64,000 bases of DNA. Source: Leptothoe spongobia TAU-MAC 1115. Its GTDB lineage: Bacteria; Cyanobacteriota; Cyanobacteriia; Phormidesmidales; Phormidesmidaceae. The translations under genes were made by a program, and so were the position numbers. The first letter of the stretch is position 1. Every line of letters begins with the position of its first letter. The DNA is taken from contig NZ_JADOES010000004.1 in the NCBI RefSeq assembly GCF_018739885.1, positions 62,001-126,000 of the forward strand. The letters run 5' to 3'. The notes under the pieces were generated by a model. The model searched no databases and had not been told where the DNA came from. It saw nothing but the letters and a program-made list of their open reading frames with translations. This document shows positions 45,348 through 53,861 of this stretch, in pieces.

Positions 45348-47504
45348 TCAAGTGATGAGTCCCACTTTTGCTACGAAATTTCTAAATATACTGCCAGTGT
45401 CGTTTCCCCACTCCCAATTGGCAACAATCCCAACTCGATTAATGGATAATCTTGGGGTATTGGGATATACATCTGTCAATGCCCGAGAGAGAACGGGTTC
45501 ACCATTAACAAACACCATGAAGTTCATCCCATCAAATACGGTTCTCAATTGATGAGGCTTGCCCCAAAAAACTCTATCCGCCACATTAGTCCAGACGGCA
45601 TCATAGAGTTCCTCATAGCCATTCAGGTAGAAAAATGAAGAGATGGAAGCCCCATCATAGACATCGTCTAACCAATTACTGACGGTTATGTAGTTATTCT
45701 CATCCTGCCAAAAGATTAAGCCACCACGGCCTCTTTCCCTCTGATACCGGCGATGACCAGGGGGAACAATCTCTACTTGTAAATCAGCAAAATGAGGGTT
45801 GTCCCACGGGAAAGTCAATGCCGTACGTCCTGGATTGGGGTGTTGGCGACTAGCTTGTACCTGTACTGCAGAATCCCCAGTCATCATCATCTCACCCCTG
45901 CCCAGGGCCCTCTGCCATGTCCGATGCCCAACGGGAGTGACTCTACCGACTAAATTTTGGGCACATCCCGAAAAATCATCAGCAACAGCGATGTGAGTTC
46001 CATCAACCTGCCAGGGTTGGCCTACATTCAGGGTTGATGGCATTGGCATACTGCGAGCATGGACCTCAAACGCCCGTAGATATTGCTGAGGATTGGCTTC
46101 CGCAGCCATTAGCCCCACACCTGTCGCATGTCCTAAGCGAGGGTCGGTGAATGCCTTGTTAAATATTAATTGACCGTCCAAGTACAAACTGAAGGCATCA
46201 CCATCATCTGAGATCTGTAAAGTGTGTAGAGTATTTGGCTGCAAATGCCATAATTCGCTGATGGCCACCACCTCATCATGGCCATCGACACAGATGCAAA
46301 GCTTACATGTTTTGTTGTCGGTGAGTAACATCCAATAGTTATCTGGATTGTTCACCCGCCAGGCCAGACCTGTACCCGTAATGGCCGTCGATGTTTGAAT
46401 CAGGACATGAATTAGGCCAGAAGGTTCATTGGGATCCAGCACAGTTAAGCTATCAGGTGCCAGGGCTTTAGCGCCCTGAGAGGTTAACTCAAATTGGCCG
46501 TTGTAATCGATCCAGTCTCCCCCCACTTCAGCAGAAGTATCGCTGATGAGCCCTGTGCCGCATAGCTGATCAGCAACGTGAGCCGTACCGTACCATGTTG
46601 CTAACGTTGGTATTTGTGCAACCTGAGCACCATATACGCGAGTATCTACTCGAAATCCAATTTGCCCTAAGACACTCTGGTAAATTGCGGCATAAACTTC
46701 AGAATCCTGATTAAAGGGATCAATCGCAATGGGGCGCATATTGGGATAACTCACAAACCCCTTCGCATTGGGTACAGAGGCAACATAGTAGGCAGCCCCC
46801 TGCTGACGTAAAACAATAACGTAGTAGGTCTGCAGGTTTTGCAGGCCCTGAAACGCAGACATTAATTGTGTTCCGACTCTGGTCAGAAGTTCTCCATTAT
46901 TGAAGCCAGTAGCATGAACAATTAACCCATTGCCTTCTGTTTTAGGATCTAATGGAACTTCCCTCGGAAACCAGCCGATGGCTAAGTTCTCATTTAGCTT
47001 TGGCACGGCAAAGTAGTTTGAAAATTCAGGAGCACTGCGGATCCACCACCATAAACGGCGCATAAATCCCTTTTTTTGGGGTCTTTTTAGCCATTGTTTA
47101 AATCGTTTATTGGGTGGGTCTGTTTCGCTGCCGATCCACCAGCGCTGTAAACGACGTTTCAGGGGCTCAATCCGTTCTGCTTGAGACGTGTTATGGCCGT
47201 TGGACAGGAGTACTGCAAAGGCTAATCCATGGGTGCGTTGGTAAGGCCCATAGGCAATTCCCTGGCGGCCCCATCCAGGGGTTAATAGGGGTTGAAATCT
47301 CAGCGCTCCGTTGTCAATCGCAATTTGATGTTCCAGATCACATCCTCGGCGTAACGTACCATTGGTGCTCAGACTCCCAATGGCTTTACCCGCAGGTTTA
47401 GCATCTCCATAGAGATCAGTACAGATAGGTCTTGACGGTTGTGGATGATCCTGTTGCTTCTGTTCTGGTGGTTGAAGCGTGTATTTGCGATCGCGTGTTA
47501 ACAT
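45348..47504 (-). CDS. Large protein with two concanavalin-like domains, function unknown
   Basis: 718 aa. I do not recognise the N-terminal 370 residues, which contain a Lys/Arg-rich patch (about 125-155) and then a region that looks globular. Residues about 375-505 and 545-718 each look like a LamG/3-keto-disaccharide-hydrolase-type beta sandwich: both carry an NYW- or NYI-type core and a DG(Q/M) followed by hydrophobic strands, for example FSLYLDGQLIFNKAF and MNFMVFVNGEPVLSRAL. Such folds bind or hydrolyse sugars. No signal peptide is visible. It lies 8 bp from the deacetylase gene and 15 bp from the FkbM gene, so it belongs to the glycan operon. Confidence 0.6.
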   Translation of the reverse strand: MLTRDRKYTLQPPEQKQQDHPQPSRPICTDLYGDAKPAGKAIGSLSTNGTLRRGCDLEHQIAIDNGALRFQPLLTPGWGRQGIAYGPYQRTHGLAFAVLLSNGHNTSQAERIEPLKRRLQRWWIGSETDPPNKRFKQWLKRPQKKGFMRRLWWWIRSAPEFSNYFAVPKLNENLAIGWFPREVPLDPKTEGNGLIVHATGFNNGELLTRVGTQLMSAFQGLQNLQTYYVIVLRQQGAAYYVASVPNAKGFVSYPNMRPIAIDPFNQDSEVYAAIYQSVLGQIGFRVDTRVYGAQVAQIPTLATWYGTAHVADQLCGTGLISDTSAEVGGDWIDYNGQFELTSQGAKALAPDSLTVLDPNEPSGLIHVLIQTSTAITGTGLAWRVNNPDNYWMLLTDNKTCKLCICVDGHDEVVAISELWHLQPNTLHTLQISDDGDAFSLYLDGQLIFNKAFTDPRLGHATGVGLMAAEANPQQYLRAFEVHARSMPMPSTLNVGQPWQVDGTHIAVADDFSGCAQNLVGRVTPVGHRTWQRALGRGEMMMTGDSAVQVQASRQHPNPGRTALTFPWDNPHFADLQVEIVPPGHRRYQRERGRGGLIFWQDENNYITVSNWLDDVYDGASISSFFYLNGYEELYDAVWTNVADRVFWGKPHQLRTVFDGMNFMVFVNGEPVLSRALTDVYPNTPRLSINRVGIVANWEWGNDTGSIFRNFVAKVGLIT

Positions 47505-47512
47505 AACGTCCC

Positions 47513-48331
47513 CTAATTCAAACGGTAGCGGTAGAAAAACTCATAATCCTGGAAAAAGCACTGCAGAAATTCTCCCTGGGCAATATCTCCAAGTGTTGAC
47601 CAACCAGAGTCCGGAATCAGACGGGTCATTTGAGATCGATGTTGTTCCAAGGCTATACGTTTCAAATCTAGGACATCCTGGATATCAACAGCATGTCGGA
47701 AATACTTCAGCCAATTTAGTCCAGTGTTCCAATGATGACCCAAGGTTGACGATTCTTGTTTCTGCTGGGCTGCAAAATTTGTCCAAGGCCAGTTACACCA
47801 AAACCACACAGGATATTCATAAACGGTGGTTCTAAGGCCACATTCTTTTAGCGCAGACACCACAATATGGCATGTAGCATTATGGTCTGGCACACCATCT
47901 TGACGGTACGGAACAAACACCTCCTCCGGCAAAGTTGTCAGCAAAATCTCCTTGACTTTTTTGATTACCATGTTTTTGTGATGGGTCAAGGTGCCATCGG
48001 TGATGTTGAGAAACATAACGTCTTTGCTGGCAACGCCTAGTTTCTCCGCCGCTGCCAGAGCTTCATTTGACCGAATTTTCCGGAGGTCCTTGGCGGACAT
48101 AACATGGGAGTGCGATTGGCTCCCATCGGTCATAAAGACAATTTTGATAGGTGCCCCCGCCTGGGTCTTTTTTAGAATAGTACCGCCACATCCTAATGTT
48201 TCATCATCTTGATGGGGAGAAAATACAATGGCAGACCGTTTCAAAGAGTCTGGCTGAGCAAAATCACAACGTCGCTGCATTAATGCATGACAGCTACGGC
48301 GCACTAAGGTATTGAAGTTGAGGTCTGTCAT
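47513..48331 (-). CDS. PIG-L/LmbE-type deacetylase
   Basis: 272 aa from ATG 48331; the longer frame overlaps the upstream gene. The zinc motif is FSPHQDDETLGCGG (Gln in place of the usual Pro) and the second element is DGVPDHNATCHIV. The family removes acetyl groups from N-acetylglucosamine-type residues. The start is 4 bp after the stop of the upstream glycosyltransferase, so translation is probably coupled. It would free an amino group on the transferred sugar or its donor. Confidence 0.85.
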   Translation of the reverse strand: MTDLNFNTLVRRSCHALMQRRCDFAQPDSLKRSAIVFSPHQDDETLGCGGTILKKTQAGAPIKIVFMTDGSQSHSHVMSAKDLRKIRSNEALAAAEKLGVASKDVMFLNITDGTLTHHKNMVIKKVKEILLTTLPEEVFVPYRQDGVPDHNATCHIVVSALKECGLRTTVYEYPVWFWCNWPWTNFAAQQKQESSTLGHHWNTGLNWLKYFRHAVDIQDVLDLKRIALEQHRSQMTRLIPDSGWSTLGDIAQGEFLQCFFQDYEFFYRYRLN

Positions 48332-48335
48332 AGAG

Positions 48336-50414
48336 TTAACCCGGTCCCATTGTATTTTCCACTTCACAGAGATGTTGATATTGGTGCAGTAAATCACTCG
48401 CTACCTTGTCAAAGGTAAAATATTGCACCGCTCTTTGTTGTCCAGCCTGTCCCATTTGTTGCCTGCGCTCACGGTTCGACAACAGCTCTAATATTGCTGC
48501 AGCTAATGCATCGCTTTCTCCTCGCTCAACCAGGAGACCAGTCTTGCCATGTTCAACCAGCTCTGGAATTGCGCCTGCCCGAGTAGCAATTACTGGTAGT
48601 CCCAACGTCATAGCTTCCGCAATGGGCATGCCAAATGCTTCGTGGCAAATAGAGGGAAAAATAAACAGATCGGCTTGCCGATAGAATTTTGGCAATTCGG
48701 ACGGTTGAACCAGGCCTGTAAGCGTGACGGGCTTCGTCCCATCCTCGTTCGCCATTTGGTCGAACTTGAGCATCCACTGCCTCAGGTAGCGATCCCAATT
48801 GTTATCTTCGTGGAAGGATGACAGTGCTGAAACTTTCGGATCATCACTTAACCCTACCAAGTATTCCAAGGGGATCACCCCTATCGCTCCGATCAGCGTT
48901 AGCTGCACATTTGGCTCCTGCTCAATTACTTTTTGGAAGGCTTCTAATAAAACATGGGCTCCTTTTTCTGGGCAGACTCGACCGACAAAAAGTAATCGTT
49001 TGACGGACGTTTCAGAAGAGGCTCGATCGTTTCGATAACGGCTTCTAAAGTTCAGATAGCGATCGCTATCTACTCCATTATGAATAGTTAAACAGCGTTC
49101 TTCTGCCGCCGGGAATCGCTGTTTAACTTGGTGGGTAATATATTGACTTGGGGTGGTGATTAGATCAACATTGCGTAACCGCTTTTCCAAAACCTTGTGG
49201 TTAAGCTGATCGAGCCATTCACAATGCATGTGCAGAACAATCTTGATCTCTGGTGAAAGAGCACGGATCACCGGAGCAAACTGAGAAAAATTATGAATAT
49301 GAACTACATCATGGTGATGCTTTCTCAATTCATTGCCAATTTGCAAGCTATACCCTAGATAATAAAGACCAGATGCAAAACCAGGTTGGGTGATTGTATT
49401 AAATCCTGGAAAACGTTCAAGTTGTTTAAGAATCCCTCGATCCAGTTTAATGGGAATATACCGATAACGAACTCCATCATGAACGGTTTCTTGGAGTCTT
49501 TCTCCAGGAGCATAAACCGTGATATCACAGGCTGTTCCTAATCGCTTAACCAATTCATAAGTCAAAATCCCAATTGAGTCAGCAGGTTCTGGAAACACGG
49601 TCATCACAAAGGGCTGACAAACAAAGGCGACCTTTAGTTTTTGATTTGAACCTTTGGATTGCTTAATCTGATCAATCTGACGTAACTTTTGATGCACTCG
49701 CGTCTCTAATATTGAAGTAGTCTGCTGAGGCAATGCCAAGACATTTTGATAAGTAGAGCTGGCCTCAACAAAATTTCCTTGCGTTTGGGAGATCACCCCA
49801 AGCTGATAGTAAGCTTCAGCCAGCTGCGGATTGAGGGTAATCGCCTGTCGATAATAATCAGCCGCTGTCGTTAGATCTCCTGCCCTATGACGATTAATAC
49901 CCAAGTCGTAATTTAAATATGAAAAATGTATTTCCTCTGCTTCAGAAAGTTTATTTTGACTGTAGAGCACATTGGCCAAGTTTACCTGGGCTTCAGGGAG
50001 GTGTGGCTGCAGTTGAAGCGCCTGCTGATAAGAGCCAATGGCCTGGTCAACCTTACCTTGTAGTTGAAAAACATACCCCAGATTATTAAAGACTGGATAG
50101 GCCTTAGGTTGTAAGCCAATGGCTTTTTGGTAGGCGTCTATGGCTTCCTGTAAATGACCTTGTATTTGATGCACATTCCCTAAGCTAAACCATGCCTTAA
50201 AAGATGAAGGATTGATTTGCAGGATAGAATTAAGCAAATGTTCAGCATCGTGGTAACGACCTTTCTGTTGAGCTACCATGCTGAGGCCATGTAACGCATC
50301 TGTATTGCCCGGCTGAAGCCCAAGAACTTGCCGATATATACGGTGGGCTGGTTCTAGATTGTTAGATTTCTGATATTGAACCGCTCTTTGTAGAGCTTCA
50401 GCAACAGTAGACAT
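48336..50414 (-). CDS. TPR-containing GT4 glycosyltransferase
   Basis: 692 aa. Residues 1-235 are tetratricopeptide repeats (for example KAIGLQPKAYPVFNNLGYVFQ). The rest is a GT-B glycosyltransferase of family 4, with RLLFVGRVCPEKGAHVLLEAF and the donor-binding block EAFGMPIAEAMTLGLPVIA. TPR fusions usually bind protein acceptors, so protein or peptide glycosylation is likely. The donor is unknown; the operon makes a CDP-sugar derivative. It acts in the cytoplasm before secretion. Confidence 0.87.
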   Translation of the reverse strand: MSTVAEALQRAVQYQKSNNLEPAHRIYRQVLGLQPGNTDALHGLSMVAQQKGRYHDAEHLLNSILQINPSSFKAWFSLGNVHQIQGHLQEAIDAYQKAIGLQPKAYPVFNNLGYVFQLQGKVDQAIGSYQQALQLQPHLPEAQVNLANVLYSQNKLSEAEEIHFSYLNYDLGINRHRAGDLTTAADYYRQAITLNPQLAEAYYQLGVISQTQGNFVEASSTYQNVLALPQQTTSILETRVHQKLRQIDQIKQSKGSNQKLKVAFVCQPFVMTVFPEPADSIGILTYELVKRLGTACDITVYAPGERLQETVHDGVRYRYIPIKLDRGILKQLERFPGFNTITQPGFASGLYYLGYSLQIGNELRKHHHDVVHIHNFSQFAPVIRALSPEIKIVLHMHCEWLDQLNHKVLEKRLRNVDLITTPSQYITHQVKQRFPAAEERCLTIHNGVDSDRYLNFRSRYRNDRASSETSVKRLLFVGRVCPEKGAHVLLEAFQKVIEQEPNVQLTLIGAIGVIPLEYLVGLSDDPKVSALSSFHEDNNWDRYLRQWMLKFDQMANEDGTKPVTLTGLVQPSELPKFYRQADLFIFPSICHEAFGMPIAEAMTLGLPVIATRAGAIPELVEHGKTGLLVERGESDALAAAILELLSNRERRQQMGQAGQQRAVQYFTFDKVASDLLHQYQHLCEVENTMGPG

Positions 50415-50507
50415 ATTATTTTTGTTTTACTAATGGCTTTTGCTAGTTACTGAAGACTTCCTCTATAAGACACCTGTGAGCATAGTCTTCAACTTGGGTA
50501 TCTGTTT

Positions 50508-51752
50508 TCACAGAATGTGAGGCTCAGGAATAGGGATAATAAACTGCCCACCTCTTGCCTGATAAGTAGATTGTTGTTGCATAATCTCATCAGCAAAGTT
50601 CCAGGCCAGGATCAACACATAGTCTGGTTGATCCTCAATCAATTTTTTCACCGGGAAGATGGGAAGATGATTCCCCCCCATATATTGCCCATGCTTGACT
50701 GGATTTAAATCCACGACATAGTCCAACAGTGTTTGGTCGATCCCTACATAGCTCATCAGGGTTGTTGCCTTGGCAGCAGCACCATAGCCAACGATTCGCT
50801 TACCTTGCCGCTTTAAATCCTGGAGAATGTCTAAAAGCCCCTGTTTAACACTATTGACTCGAGCAGCAAAATCACGATAGTAATCAATGCTGTCAACACT
50901 TCGCTGGTGCTCTAGTCGCAATAGTTCAGTGACTGAATCATCGACAGACTCATGGGGTTCGACAAAGAGTCGTAGGGAGCCCCCGTGAATGGATATACGC
51001 TGAACGCGATTTAGAAACAACCCGTGACAACGGAAGAGCCGATCCAGGGCGGTCACCGAGAAATAGCACAGGTGCTGATGATAAATGGTATCAAACTCAC
51101 AATGGTCCACTAAATCAACAACATAGGGAACCTCAATGACAGCCATCCCCGTGGGTTTGAGTATCGTATAGATACCTTCTACAAACCCATTCAGGTCTGG
51201 TACATGGGCTAAGACATTATTCGCTAAAAAAACATCTGCCCTTTTGCCTTCAGCCACTAATTGTTGTGCCAGCTGTTGAGTAAAGAACGTGCATAATGTG
51301 GGTATGCCCACCTTGTGGGCAGCGGCCACAGGTCCGTCAGCAGGGTCAATTCCCAATACCGGAATGCCATGCTCAGCAAAATTTCTCAGCATATAGCCAT
51401 CATTGCTGGCCGCTTCTATCACCAGGCTATCCTTGTTAAGTGACTTCGATTCAATGATGGCCAGAGCGCTGTCTCGAAAGTGTTGCAACAATGATGGTGA
51501 TACCGACGAAAAGTAAGGATAATCCCGGCAAAATAGAATTTCAGGAGATACACTTTCGGTGATTTGTAATAGCCCGCTACTCGGGGAAAAAGCCAATTCT
51601 AGCGGAGCCGTATACTCTGGCTGATCTAATTGGTTTTCGGTGAGCAGCGCATCGGCTAATGGAGTATTTCCAAAAGAAATTACCATTTCCAGGTCACGCA
51701 ATCCTCCTGAACGGCAGGGTGGTAACTGATCACGGGCTATTAACTCAAGCAT
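50508..51752 (-). CDS. C-methyltransferase, divergent copy 3 with lost zinc ligands
   Basis: 414 aa, same three-part design as the other two copies but more distant, and closest to classical sugar C-3-methyltransferases. It has [45 protein letters not shown], and a C-terminal part with [15 protein letters not shown]. The zinc module is degenerate: the first pair reads CRSGG and the second FSPSSGL, so most Cys ligands are gone. The catalytic region is intact. It probably acts on the 4-keto sugar made from the cytidylyltransferase product. Confidence 0.82.
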   Translation of the reverse strand: MLELIARDQLPPCRSGGLRDLEMVISFGNTPLADALLTENQLDQPEYTAPLELAFSPSSGLLQITESVSPEILFCRDYPYFSSVSPSLLQHFRDSALAIIESKSLNKDSLVIEAASNDGYMLRNFAEHGIPVLGIDPADGPVAAAHKVGIPTLCTFFTQQLAQQLVAEGKRADVFLANNVLAHVPDLNGFVEGIYTILKPTGMAVIEVPYVVDLVDHCEFDTIYHQHLCYFSVTALDRLFRCHGLFLNRVQRISIHGGSLRLFVEPHESVDDSVTELLRLEHQRSVDSIDYYRDFAARVNSVKQGLLDILQDLKRQGKRIVGYGAAAKATTLMSYVGIDQTLLDYVVDLNPVKHGQYMGGNHLPIFPVKKLIEDQPDYVLILAWNFADEIMQQQSTYQARGGQFIIPIPEPHIL

Positions 51753-51798
51753 TGGACATCATCTCTTTAAAGCGTACAGAATAATATTGTTGAGTACC

Positions 51799-51923
51799 AA
51801 CTCAAAGCGGGACGTTTTTCCAAGGATAGTATTCAGAAGTCAGAAGTCAGGAATCAGTACCTCACTGGCTTCTGGCTTCTGGCTCCTGATTCCCCACCTA
51901 GCCAGGATTTTCTGGCTTAAGTT
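51799..51923. mobile_element. 125-bp MITE-like element, copy B
   Basis: Begins aactcaaagcggga and ends ggcttaagtt. It has the same length, ends and central layout (gaagtcag tracts against cttctgg/ctcctg tracts) as the element at 60529-60653, with roughly two thirds identity by eye. It fills the 200-bp gap between the epimerase and methyltransferase genes of the sugar operon. It has no ORF and is probably moved by a transposase elsewhere. Confidence 0.65.
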
Positions 51924-51952
51924 GATACCCATATTGTTGAAGCAATCAGATA

Positions 51953-52996
51953 TTAAGCAGCAGCAACAGCGACTTCTTTCCACCGTAAACTGTCATCCAG
52001 CTTATCCATCTTCAACAGTTTTTGGATATGGGCAATCCGTTTATATCGTGGACCTTCAAAGTCATCGAGGGTTAACCCGATTGCTTGGTAAGCGTTATAA
52101 AGCTCCTGGGCTCCTTTGCGCGCATCCCATTGAGGTTGAAACTCAGGTAATGTGTGAGCAATCTTACTGCAATCAACCCGGTAGCAGCGCTGATCAGGAC
52201 CTGCATCCGGCGCATAGTCGATCCGGCATCCAGGAACCGTCTGCTGAACAATTTCAGCAATTTCCCGAATCTGATAATTATCCTGATTGCGCCCCACGTT
52301 AAAGGCCTGATTGTGGACTTTTTCTCGGGGAGCATGGAGGACCGCCAGAAAAGCTCGGGAAATATCCTCAATATGGACAATTGGACGCCAGGGAGTCCCA
52401 TCACTTTTCAAGTAGACTCGTCCAGTTGTAAACGCCCAAGCCACTAAATTATTGAGCACCAGATCAAATCTCAGTCGAGGTGAAACTCCAAATGCTGTCG
52501 CATTCCGTAGATAGGTGGGGCTGAAATGATCATCGGCCAGCTGATGGAGATCCTGCTCAACCTTAACCTTGGAGATACCGTAAGGAGTCACTGGATTAAA
52601 TGCCGATTGCTCATCTAACCAGTCTTGTCCCCCAGCGCCATAGTTACTACAGGAGGATGAGAAAATAAAACGCTCCACACCAGCTTGCTTTGCGAGTTTG
52701 GCTAACTGGACCGATGCCAGATGATTAATCTCATAGGTTAAATCTGGATTGAGATTGCCCAACGGATCGTTGGATAATCCGGCTAGATGTATAACAGCAT
52801 CAACTCCCTTCAGGTCAGAAAGCTGAATATCTCGCACATCCTTTTTGAACTCTGGGATAGTAGGTACACTCTCTCCAAAGGTACTTCCTTGGTATAAGTT
52901 ATTATCTATGCCAACAACATCATGACCTGCTGATAAGAGCAGGGGCGTCATGACCGTTCCGATATAGCCTTGATGTCCCGTAACTAACACTCGCAT
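51953..52996 (-). CDS. NAD-dependent nucleotide-sugar epimerase/dehydratase
   Basis: 347 aa from ATG 52996, with gggagg 8 bases upstream; a longer frame to 53101 is not needed. It has TGHQGYIGT, the YxxxK site in TPYGISKVKVEQD, and SSSCSNYG. It resembles extended SDR enzymes of NDP-sugar pathways. With the cytidylyltransferase next to it, it may be the 4,6-dehydratase or 4-epimerase of the pathway, but I cannot choose. Its 5' end overlaps the cytidylyltransferase 3' end by 77 bp in another frame. Confidence 0.85.
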   Translation of the reverse strand: MRVLVTGHQGYIGTVMTPLLLSAGHDVVGIDNNLYQGSTFGESVPTIPEFKKDVRDIQLSDLKGVDAVIHLAGLSNDPLGNLNPDLTYEINHLASVQLAKLAKQAGVERFIFSSSCSNYGAGGQDWLDEQSAFNPVTPYGISKVKVEQDLHQLADDHFSPTYLRNATAFGVSPRLRFDLVLNNLVAWAFTTGRVYLKSDGTPWRPIVHIEDISRAFLAVLHAPREKVHNQAFNVGRNQDNYQIREIAEIVQQTVPGCRIDYAPDAGPDQRCYRVDCSKIAHTLPEFQPQWDARKGAQELYNAYQAIGLTLDDFEGPRYKRIAHIQKLLKMDKLDDSLRWKEVAVAAA

Positions 52997-53777
52997 CTTT
53001 TTCTTCCTCCCAAATTTTCCATGGTGGATTGCCACCATCCCAAAGCTTTTGCAGGCGTCTTTTATCCCGCAAAGTATCCATACATTGCCAGAAACCGTCA
53101 TAGCGATAGGCCATCAGCTGACCGTCTGCTGCCAACCCCTCTAAAGGTCCTTTTTCCCACTGGGTATCATCCCCCTCAATGTAGTCAAACACCCCAGGTT
53201 CAAGCACAAAGAATGCACCATTGATCCAACCTTCCTCGGTTTGAGGCTTCTCTGAAAACTCCACCACCTGATCTCCATCCAAGGTTGGTAGACCAAATCG
53301 TGATGGGGGTCGCACAACTGTCATGGTGGCTAATTTGCCATGGCTACGGTGAAATGCCAGTAGGTCGCGCAGATTCAAATCTGAGACACCATCTCCCCAG
53401 GTCAACATGAAGGTTTCATTATTCATGTAGGGAATTAACCGCTTGATACGACCACCTGTGTTGGTATGTAGTCCCGTTTCAATGAGTTCAACATTCCAAT
53501 CGGGTTTGTTGTCACCACCATGCATATCAACTCTACCACTGCGGAGATTAATCGTTAGATTACTGTTGAGGGAACAGTAATCAACCATATATTTCTTAAT
53601 GACTTCGGCTTTATAGCCTAGGGCAATGACAAAGTCTTGCAAGCCATAGTGATAGTAATGTCTCATGATGTGCCAAAGGATAGGCTGTCCGCCAACTTCC
53701 ACCATGGGTTTTGGCTTACTTTCTGTTTCTTCGGCTAGGCGGGTCCCCAAACCACCGGCAAGCAGTCCAACCTTCAT
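52920..53777 (-). CDS. rfbF: Glucose-1-phosphate cytidylyltransferase
   Basis: 285 aa. The nucleotide motif is LAGGLGTRLAEET, followed by KPKPMVEVGGQPILWHIM and LTWGDGVSD. It makes CDP-glucose from CTP and glucose-1-phosphate, the first step to CDP-deoxysugars. Family members are about 257 aa and end near PPWKIW. Here 28 more residues follow, reading through into the next gene's 5' end for 77 bp. The extension looks like ordinary run-on coding caused by loss of the original stop. Confidence 0.9.
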   Translation of the reverse strand: MKVGLLAGGLGTRLAEETESKPKPMVEVGGQPILWHIMRHYYHYGLQDFVIALGYKAEVIKKYMVDYCSLNSNLTINLRSGRVDMHGGDNKPDWNVELIETGLHTNTGGRIKRLIPYMNNETFMLTWGDGVSDLNLRDLLAFHRSHGKLATMTVVRPPSRFGLPTLDGDQVVEFSEKPQTEEGWINGAFFVLEPGVFDYIEGDDTQWEKGPLEGLAADGQLMAYRYDGFWQCMDTLRDKRRLQKLWDGGNPPWKIWEEEKDASVSYGTSRLYRNGHDAPALISRS

Positions 53778-53861
53778 AATTTAATCCTCCTAAACTTTGT
53801 TTTTTGGGATCGTTGACTGTAAGTAGAAAACACCTGAAACCCTCTACTCAACTTTTTGGAG

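Noticed and set aside
51787..52302. Plus-strand frame of 171 codons over the 125-bp element and the epimerase gene
   Set aside because: It runs antisense to a clear epimerase and has no recognisable sequence.
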